A program made the position numbers and the translations under genes. From contig NC_088796.1 in assembly GCF_011386835.1 (NCBI RefSeq), positions 67,531,468 through 67,595,467 of the forward strand: DNA of 64,000 bases, in the 5' to 3' direction. Source of the stretch: Chrysemys picta bellii (taxonomy: Eukaryota > Chordata > Testudines > Emydidae). The notes below the pieces were generated by a model. It ran no database searches. It saw only the letters and a list, made by a program, of their open reading frames with translations, and was not told the origin of the DNA. Shown here piece after piece: positions 56,245 to 64,000 of the stretch (the first letter of the stretch is position 1; every line of letters starts with the position of its first letter).

Positions 56245-57220
56245 AAATATTGAGGAGATATATATACACACATACAGAGAGCATAAACAGGTGGGAGTTG
56301 GGTAGTGAGAGAATGGTATGCTAGATCTCAAATCAATGAAGGCTACACTCAGAAAGACCTCAAGACTTCTGGAATATGCTGATCAAACAGTTTCACTTTT
56401 TTGTTTCTACCGCCTGCTCCTCCCTTCTCACATTTATCTCCAGACTTCTTCTCCTTGTCCAGATCTATTCCGCCCCCAACAATCTTCTATTCATTTAACT
56501 TTTTGAAACTTGCACTTTTAGAGAGAGGTAAGGGATTAACCCTGTGTACACAAATTTGCAGAGGGACAATAGGGTTGAGGTCTGTTATTTCTCACCTCTA
56601 TATATTATTTATTTATTTATTTTAAAAACATATTTTGCTGTTAACAAGCATGTTATATCTGGAGACACAAATCCACAGTTTGAGAACTGCAAAACTAAGC
56701 ATCTCTGATGGTATCTTCTGGACTGAGCACTGAGTCCCATTGAGTAGATAGAAAGATTAACCTAAATAATCTATACAGAAGCCCCTGGAACCTCGTAAGA
56801 TTGGGTCCCTAATCCATTAACTATTGGAACCCATTTACAAAACTTTTCTTAAACATTACATGAATATATTGTCTCATATTATAGAATTAGAATTTATAAT
56901 CCCTATTCAACGATGAGATATCTTTGAGTTTTAATTAAGTTTTTTTCCTCAAAAAGCATTTTTTTAAAAATCCAATTTAAATTAAAAAAATCTGATTTTT
57001 TTTTTAAATCATTGATTTTTTATCCACCCTGACTAATTCTGTATTCAGTGCATAGTTTGGATGATGTGCAGTAAATAATGAATGGGGCCACACATAGATT
57101 GATTAGGGTAAAAAGAAATATTGAATTCTTGCCCATCCGGTGAGCACCATCCCTTCTGAATGAGCAAGGAATCCCGTGGGGGAAAAAATAGTATGTGATC
57201 ATATAATCAAAGTAGTGACA
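56245..57220. other. Presumed intron, no recognisable feature
   Basis: AT-rich, with a TATTTATT-rich tract near 56600 and long A/T runs near 56940-57010. No gene. Confidence 0.45.
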
Positions 57221-57224
57221 TCAC

Positions 57225-57880
57225 AACGGGGGCAGGAGGGGAGCGGGCAGGGAGCTATGGTCCTCAAACTTTTTGCCACGGCGAACCTAGTCCCCTTCTC
57301 ATCCTCCCCCTGAGGGCCCTGGTCAGGCCAGCAGCTGGTGGAGCCAGGCCAGGGATCCTGGGCAGTTGTGGAAGCTGTGTGGACCCTCCACCTGCCCGCA
57401 GTGCGGGGGGCCAAAGAGCAGCCCCTGGCCTGTGTACCTGCCTAGGGCAGGTTGAGGGTCTGCACTGCGGCTCCCCATAGCTGCCCACATGGCTCTTACC
57501 ATGGCCAGGCTGCAGCTCCAAGGCCCTGCCCCCTGGCCGGAGCAAGAGACGTGGACAACTGTGGGGAGCCTGGGTCCCTCCCACCTGCTTTGGTGGGGTA
57601 TCTGGCGGGGAGGGCTCCCTGGCCTTGCTGTGGCTTCTGGCTTGGCTGGGGGCATAGCCTCGGGAGGAAGAAGGCAGGCCTTGGGGGAAGAGGAGGGGAC
57701 TTGGGAGAAGGTGTGGGGTGGGGGGCATGGCCTTGCAGGGAAGAGGAGGGGCCTCAAGGGGAAGTGGTGAGGCAAGACCTTGTTGGGAAGAGGAGGGTAG
57801 GGGGTGGGACCTTATGGGGCCAGGGCCCCGGACCCCCCCCCCACTTTTGGGAAGGCTCTGCTGCCCCTGAATCTAAGACT
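57225..57880. repeat. GC-rich interspersed repeat
   Basis: Begins near GGTCCTCAAACTTTTTGCCA, a hAT-end-like motif, and runs through GC-rich text with repeated GGGAAGAGGAGGG blocks to a C run at 57832. The several 90-150-codon open frames on both strands (57264-57889) overlap each other and reflect composition only. Confidence 0.5.
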
Positions 57881-58249
57881 GTATCATAATGCATATTCAC
57901 AAAGGGGCTGAATTAAGGTTGCGCCTGGTAGCCTTCCTTCTGGCATTTCTGAACTTTGGAGCACTTGATTTTGAAACCTTAGTAGTCTTTTTACATTGTG
58001 TTTGGGGTTTTATATATGGCTGTTAGCCTTCTAGAAACTGATTTCCAAAGTGTTAACACCTGACAATTGACTAATTACTAGGAATTTTGTGGGCTATCAG
58101 GAGCAGTGTACTGTGAAGAAAGGAGGCTCTATGGTTACTAGGAGTCGGGCAGGATAATCTGGGATTTTTGTCTTGTAATTTATCTGTTTCCATTGATCTC
58201 TGTCTCAACTATTTAATCAAACCAATCTATTTAGTTTGGGAATTCAATG

Positions 58250-58510
58250 CATCTTATGTACTTATATGGACCTCTTGCCATATTATCTAAGAACTTCAAA
58301 ATTTTTAATATATTTATCTTCACAAACATCCCTGTGAGATAGGGAAGTACTGTTACAGTAATACTTTATGCAGATGGAGAAGTGAGGCACAGAGAGACTG
58401 AGCAGTTTGCTCAAATTCACACAGGAAGTCTGTGGTGGAGTAGCAAATTGAACTTGGATCTCCCAAGTCCTAGGTTAGTGCTTTAACGCCAGGACCGCCT
58501 TTGCTAGCTG
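58250..58510 (-). repeat. MIR-type ancient SINE
   Basis: CCCTGTGAGATAGGGAAGTA, AGTGAGGCACAGAGAGACTG, TCACACAGGAAGTCTGTGGT and a tRNA-like remnant CCTAGGTTAGTGCTTTAACG run in MIR order on the minus strand. About 200 bases upstream of the FER coding exon. Confidence 0.65.
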
Positions 58511-58712
58511 TTTTCTAAGTGGTTAATGTGCAAGACAGAGCTGAGTCTTGCTGTTGAAAATTGTGGCTGACTGACTATATTAGTTCAGAGATGAGTGGTT
58601 AAATTAAAACATTTGCTGCTTGCTTTAAATTTCAATATGTGTCATAACTTCGTGATCATTAAATGTATAGGTTCCTCTTTCAATATCTTTCTCGTTAATT
58701 TTCTGTCTGCAG

Positions 58713-58977
58713 ATGTGGTGACTAGAAGAACCTCTATTGTTGCCCATAGCACATATAGTGCCTTATAAAGATGGGGTTTGGAAGTGACCTGAAGTATTCT
58801 CATGATGCTTTGTTAAAATTGCAAGATTGGGAGTTACGACTACTGGAAACTGTGAAGAAATTTATGGCCATGCGAGTAAAAAGTGACAAAGAATATGCAT
58901 CCACTTTACAGAATCTTTGTAATCAAGTTGATAAAGAGAGTACTTCCCAACTGGATTATATTAGCAATGTATCCAAG
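58713..58977 (+). CDS. FER: FER tyrosine kinase, first coding exon (residues 1-69)
   Basis: FER is a cytoplasmic non-receptor tyrosine kinase of the FES/FER family that links membrane-curving F-BAR binding to SH2 and kinase domains; it acts at cell junctions and on the actin cytoskeleton. The exon starts after acceptor TTCTGTCTGCAG (cut after 58712), has 58 bases of 5' UTR, ATG at 58771 in good context (A at -3, G at +4), and ends at AAG|GTAAGA (58977/58978), phase 0. The 69 residues begin [20 protein letters not shown] and include [20 protein letters not shown], the first helix of the F-BAR domain. This is very close to mammalian FER as I remember it. The rest of the gene (further F-BAR, SH2 and kinase exons) lies beyond the window. 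The open frame continues into the intron to 59025, but that extension is not coding. Confidence 0.95.
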
Positions 58978-60060
58978 GTAAGAGAAGATTATTTAGAAAT
59001 TGAAATTGAGGAATCATTGTTTTAATTATTATATAGAAAAGGTAGTTGGCTGTTAACTCCTTTTTTTCTTCGTTATAAAGTAAATTCAAAGATGAACTTG
59101 AAAAGTGTCATTGTCCTGTGCTGGTTTTGTCCCTTTGTGGGTGGATCTCTTAAGCCACTCTGAACCTTGCGTTCCATCTACTTTATTCTCCCACCTTTCC
59201 TATTTTCCTTCTGTGTTAGAACATGTGCCCACTGGACTCCACTAATACAGTTTTAGTAAAGAGTTTGAAGTGAGGTGCGGCAGTCCCTGGGCGGAATGTG
59301 TATCATGCCAACTCTTCTTTTGGACTGAAAAAAGTGGACCAAGCTAGAATCCCTAATTTTGAGCTCTGGTATTGTAGACCCTGGGCTGACCCACCTATTC
59401 TTATGTTTAGGGATTATAATATGTTGTAGTAAGATTTTTTGTTAAATAGAAACTATTGTTCATACAACGTAGAGGTTGTGATAAAAATAGAAAAAAAGCC
59501 AGGAAATTCAGAGGTAAGGCTGACATTCTGACCATTATTCACACCATGGTGTGTAGTTATAAAAACAAAGCATTAATTAAGGCCAAAGTTTCTCAGACTT
59601 TTTCTCATAATTGTAATATTGTTAAATATAGTATTTTGTATACAGTTTAAAATAAAAAAATCTTTTATGAAAGGTTAAAAAAAATCCATTATGTACCGAA
59701 TAGATACAAAACAGGTACAGCAACGGCAGAGGCAAAGCAAGTGTCCCCACTTCACCTGTTAATAAGCCTTAGGCCTGACTTACAACTGCTTTGGTAGTTA
59801 GAGGTCTATTCTGTCTTAATGGCTTCTTCAATTCTTGGCGCCTCTGCTGAAAATGCTGGACTGGAGCAGCTCACTTATTTCACAATGGGCACCAAATAGT
59901 TGTTAGTTAATGAATTTTAATCACTTTTAATCTGAATTGGACTTGAACAAGTGACCACTTGTCCTTTATCTATCTTGAATCACACATGATAGAAGAAGAG
60001 TGGGTAAACTTCCCCTCTTTCTAGGCACTAATGGAAACAACTGACCCAACCCCCTCCAAA
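58978..60060 (+). other. FER: FER intron, no recognisable feature
   Basis: Intron following the first coding exon. AT-rich, with a 64-codon chance frame at 59456 and no exon-like segment. Confidence 0.6.
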
Positions 60061-60063
60061 AAA

Positions 60064-60820
60064 AAAAAAATTCATGACACCTTAACTTATGAGTAATTCT
60101 ACATTTTAGTCACGGGTGTTGTTAGTAAAAGTCATGGACAGGTCATGGGCAGTAAACAAAAATTCATGCCCCGTGACCTGTCCATGACTTTTACTATATA
60201 CCCATGACTAAGACTTGGCGGAGGGGGAGGCAGCTCGGGAGTGCGGCCCAGGGGCCCCACAGGAGCTGGGGGGGATGACCCGTTGGCTGCTGGGAAGAGG
60301 GTAGTCGTGGCCCTGGGGACACGGCGGGTGCTGGAGTGGGGGGTGGGAAGATGTTGGTGGGGTTGGGGCAGGCTCCCTTCCTGGATCTTGGAAAGCGGTA
60401 ACCCCAGCTCCTAGCTCCACATGCTGTCTCTGCTACGCCCCAAGCCCCGGTTCTGCAGCTCCCATTGGCTGGGAACTGCGGCCAGTGGAAGCTGTGAGGA
60501 CGGTGCCTGCAGGTGGAGGCAGCATGAGGATCTAGGAGCTGAGGGAGGGGAGTTCCTGTTGCCCTCACAGAGAGGGCCCCCCCCCCCCAGATAAGCACCG
60601 CCCCGCACCCCAGCTTTGAGCCACCCCCCACAAACTCATGCTGCTGGAGGACAGGGGGGCTCGAGTCTGCCCCAGCAGCATCTGGTGCGTCTGGCCCGGG
60701 GACTGCCCAAGCTGCTCAGGTGGCTCCCAGGCCAGGCACGCTGGCTACTGCAGAAGTCACGGAGGTAACGGAAAGTCACGGAATCCGTGACCTCCAGGGC
60801 AAACATGGAGCCTTATTTAT
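60064..60820. repeat. Turtle repeat with long hairpin and CACGG-type ends
   Basis: Contains a near-perfect inverted repeat: 60124-60150 (AGTAAAAGTCATGGACAGGT...) against 60168-60195, with a 17-base loop. A GC-rich interior follows, and the block ends in ACGGAGGTAACGGAAAGTCA, then CACGGAATCCGTGACCTCC. Non-coding; the GC-rich open frames at 60194-60631 are not genes. Confidence 0.55.
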
Positions 60821-60829
60821 GAGCAAAAA

Positions 60830-61080
60830 AACAAAATACTATATGCTTATTAATAATAGAACAGTAATAGAAGAAGAAAAACATAGAGTTGTCATGTCTC
60901 GTTCTTTACAAATCTTAATATTTATAAAGATTAGAAAGATTCTTGGATGCTGGTGCTATCTGGTGAGACACTGCCTCCTGCTGTGAGCAGCCAAATTAGC
61001 TCAGTACTGTGATTTAGCAGCTGAATTAGCCCAATTTGTGCTTTCACTTCTCTGCTGTTGGGAAAATTAATGATGATTAC
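60830..61080. other. FER intron, no recognisable feature
   Basis: Short unassigned AT-rich stretch. Confidence 0.4.
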
Positions 61081-62590
61081 ACAGTATCTTAAATATAAAT
61101 AGAAAGCTAGAAATTATAGCATAAGGGAAGCAAAAATGGAAGGAGAAAACCTGTAGCCATCAGAGTTAAGGACAGAAGGAGTTTTTCCAAGTATGTGAGG
61201 AACAAAAGAAATTCTAAAAATGATACTGGTCCATTACTAGATGGAAATGGTAGACTTGTCAATAATACAGAAAAGGCAGAAGTGTACAATAAATATTTCT
61301 TCTCTGTTTGGTAAAAAGCCGGACTGCTATCATGATACTGCTACATCTGAAATACTTTCCATTCCAACAGAAACTGAGGAGGTTGATGCAGCTGCTACAA
61401 TTAGACATCCTCGTGCAGAGAGCCAAGGTTATAGAGGAGCATGGTTACACAACTCCCTCTCCATTGAACAGCAGCTACAAAACAAGACTTTTTTTTAAAT
61501 CAGCATTTCTGTATAACTTGCATCTGAGAGTTTTAAAGAGCTGGCCAAGGACTGGTTAATATTGATTAATTTTTTTTCCAGTAAATCTAGGGACATTCCA
61601 GAGGACCGGAACAAATCTAGTGTTATGCCAATATTTAAAAAGGGTAAATGGGACAACCTGAGTAATTATAGGCCTGTTAGCTTGACATTGATCCTGGGCA
61701 GAATAATGGAATGGATTAATAAATAATTAAGGGAGAGTAATATAGTTAAAGCCAATCAACACAGGTTTGTGGAAAATAGATCCTATCAAACTAGCTTGAT
61801 AACCTATTTTGTTGAGATTACAAGTTTGGGTGATAAAGGAATAGTGTTAATGTAATAAGCTTTTGTAAGATGTTTGATTTGGGACTGCAAGGGACATTTT
61901 GATTAAGAAACTAGAACAATGCAGATTCAACATGGCACACACATTAAATGGATAAAAACTGGCTAATTCATATGTCTCAATGTAATTGTTAATGGGATTC
62001 ACCACTGAGCAGGTATTTCTAGTGGGATTCCACAGGGATTGGTTGTTGTCCCTGTACTATTTAACATTTTTATCAATGACCTGGAAGAAAATATAAAACC
62101 GTTACTGATAAAGTTGCAGAGGATATAAACATTGAGGAAGTGGTGAATAATGAAGAGGCCAGGTCACTGATTCACAGTTATCTGGATTGCTTAATAAACT
62201 GGATGCAGGCAAACAATATGCAATTTAGTATGACAAACTGTAAAAGTCAGTACATCTGGGAAGAAAGAATGTAGGCCATACTTAGAAGATGGGGGATTTT
62301 GTCTTGGGAAGCGGTGACTCTGAAAAGGATGAGAGGGTTAAGATGGATTATCAGCTGAACATGAACTACCTGTGCGACAGTGAGGCCAAAGGGCTAATGT
62401 GGTCTTTGGTTGTATAAACAGGAGAATCCTGAGTAGGAGTAGGGAGATTATATTATCTGTGTATTTGGCACTGGTGCAACCACTACAGAAATGCTGTGTC
62501 CAGTTCTGATGCCCACAGTTCAAAGATGTTGATCAATTGGAGGGGGTTCAGAGAAAAGTCAGGAGAATGATTAAAGAATTAGAAAACATG

Positions 62591-62925
62591 TAATCTTCTT
62601 TGAGTACTCATGTCGTTTCCATATTAGATGTGTGCACACACATGTGCACGGCTGCTGGAGATTTTTCCCTTAGTGGTATCCGTAGCGCTGTCTCTGGTGC
62701 CTTCTGGAGTCCCGTGCTAATGTCCCGTGCTGGTATATGGGGTGCTGCCGGCCCTGTGCCCTCTGTTCCTTCTTACCGCCCCTGACGGTCACTTTCTACG
62801 GATACTACCAGGGGAAAATGTTTGGCAGCTGTGCATGTGGGCGCGCCCAGACCTAACATGGAATGGACGTGAGCAGCACATCTCGAATACAACATTTATG
62901 AAAGGTAGGTAACCATTTTTTAAAG
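62591..62925. mobile_element. DIRS terminal repeat remnant
   Basis: Left text TTCTTTGAGTACTCATGTCG, with TTCCATATTAGATGTG after it, mirrors the right text read inward: GGTTACCTACCTTTCATAAA, then GAGATGTGCTGCTCACGTCC. Paired ends of this kind belong to DIRS-type elements; no coding part is present. Inserted in the old CR1. Confidence 0.6.
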
Positions 62926-63145
62926 TTGAAGACTCAAGGAGCTCTATCTCTTTAGTTTAACAAAGAGTTAAGATGTGGCTTGACTATACCTACTTGGGGA
63001 ACAGAAGTTTGATACTAGAGGGCTCTTCAGTCTAGCAGACAAAGGTATAACAAGATCCAATGGCTGGAAAGTGAAGTTAGACAAGTTTAGATTAGAAATA
63101 AGGCACAAATTTTTAATAGTGAGATTAATTACCAAGGGTTGTGGT

Positions 63146-63452
63146 CGAGGCTGGCTCCAGCTTTTTTGCCACCCCAAGTGGCGAAGCGAAAAAAGAAAAA
63201 AAAAAAAAAAAAGATAAAGCCAATCAGCGGCACTTTGGTGGCAGCTCAATCACACCGCTTCATTCTTAGGCGGCAATTCAGCGGCGGGTCCTTTGCTCCC
63301 TTCCTTCCTCTTCGACGGCACTTTGGTGGCAGCTCAAAGAGGAAGAGAGGGACTGAGGGACCCGCCGCCGAATTGCTGCCGAAGACCCGGACTTGCCACC
63401 CCTTTCCATTGGCTGCTCCAAGCACCTGCTTCCTTCGTTGGTGCCTGCCCAA
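63146..63452. mobile_element. hAT-type non-autonomous element, perfect 8-bp duplication
   Basis: GTTGTGGT is repeated exactly at 63138-63145 and 63453-63460. Ends CGAGGCTGGCTCCAGC and, inward from the right, TTGGGCAGGCACCAAC are weakly inverted. The interior contains an A-rich run (63191-63214) and GGCGGCA-type blocks. Excision restores the CR1 text (GGTTGTGGTGGATTTTCC), confirming the edges. Confidence 0.8.
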
Positions 63453-63599
63453 GTTGTGGTGGATTTTCCATCACAGGAAATTTTTAAATGAATATAGGAG
63501 TTGATTCAGGCAAGTCCTATGGCCTGTGTTATACAGGACATCAGACAAAATGATTAAAATGTTCACTTCTGGCCATATAGTCTATAAACAATATGATTT

Positions 63600-64000
63600 T
63601 TCCCCTGAAATAATTCTCTTTTCATTATAGTGTCTCCATCCTTTTTTCCATTCAGCCACTTTTGAACATTTTTTACTTCAGTTATTGTAAATGTCAGTTA
63701 CTATTTATTACAATATTTGTCATTTCTGTTTCTTTTTTGCTCTAATTTTGGCTAACCAAGAGAATTATTTTCTATTTAAACACCATGAGAGTCTAAAATT
63801 TGTATATGTTTTTTACACAGTATACTTCACACTAGAACTCAGTATTTCTCAAATGAGTGTATTTTTTATGCCATAGAATCCCAAATACTGTGCATATTTA
63901 GTGCTGGAGTGATTGCTATACCTAAAATGCTGGCATTTCTGAGGGGATGAAATGCAGCAGCTATTCTGTGCTAGCAATGCCATACAACATTATTTTTAGA
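63600..64000 (+). other. FER intron, no recognisable feature
   Basis: AT-rich intronic sequence to the window end. No feature supported. Confidence 0.45.

Larger units (their letters stand above)
61083..63595 (+). pseudogene. Old CR1/L3-like LINE relic with two nested insertions
   Basis: Decayed coding text in CR1 order. The linker region is at 61100-61300, then AGGCCTGTTAGCTTGACATT (YRPVSLT) at about 61670. GGATTCCACAGGGATTGGTT (VPQGL) and TTTAACATTTTTATCAATGA (FNIFIND) lie near 62022-62080. The C-terminal part is at 62250-63140 and the 3' UTR (TGGCCTGTGTTATACAGGAC) at 63520-63595. Many stops. Interrupted by a DIRS terminal piece at 62591-62925 and a hAT-type element at 63146-63452. Confidence 0.75.

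Noticed and set aside
57264..57889. Several 90-154-codon frames on both strands
   Set aside because: All overlap in one GC-rich repeat and are proline/glycine-rich. No motif, start context or splice pattern supports a gene.
58978..59025. Extension of the FER frame past residue 69
   Set aside because: It runs through a consensus donor AAG|GTAAGA into intron sequence and departs from FER.

Overview
The window looks like a nuclear genome segment from a cryptodire turtle. Most of it is interspersed repeats of the kinds that dominate turtle genomes: tRNA-derived SINEs, CR1 LINEs, DIRS tyrosine-recombinase retrotransposons, Penelope-like elements (PLEs), PIF/Harbinger and hAT DNA transposons with their MITEs, and solo LTRs. 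The species call is an inference from this repeat mix. Nothing looks bacterial: there are no operons, ribosome binding sites, rRNA genes or CRISPR arrays.

The one host gene I can support is FER, encoding the FER non-receptor tyrosine kinase. Its first coding exon (58713-58977, + strand) has a clean acceptor and donor and encodes the first 69 residues of the F-BAR domain. About 41 kb upstream, at 17560-18300, is an isolated CpG island with CCAAT boxes, GC boxes, a CRE-like site and a good splice donor. It is probably the FER promoter and untranslated first exon, so most of the window would be FER 5' flank plus intron 1. A short decayed retrocopy of the MRI1 3' end lies at 10612-10894.

Layout: 0-17.5 kb is 5' flank with a full-length CR1 (2951-7560, intact ORF2, broken ORF1, 9-bp target duplication), SINEs, Harbinger and hAT MITEs, a solo LTR and PLE pieces. 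17.5-18.3 kb is the CpG island. 18.3-33 kb is presumed intron 1; it holds a 2.4-kb element (23458-25871) with hAT-like ends and a perfect 8-bp duplication that carries a 450-codon ORF unrelated to hAT transposase. 33.7-40.7 kb is two DIRS relics cut by two LTRs. 42-47.4 kb is a GC-rich repeat, an internally deleted PLE with a GIY-YIG domain, and an old CR1 with an LTR inside it. 47.4-54.5 kb is a complete Harbinger element: a transposase gene with one nonsense codon, a convergent Myb/SANT accessory gene with an intron, an unexplained third ORF, and a CR1 inserted in the intron. 54.5-64 kb is the FER coding exon among further repeats.

The items most worth following are the hAT-ended element with the arthropod-like ORF, the hammerhead-ribozyme-like core recurring in five PLE-derived copies, and the third ORF of the Harbinger element. 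No cellular pathway is encoded here. The mobile-element genes act on their own DNA or RNA, and their nesting gives a relative insertion history.
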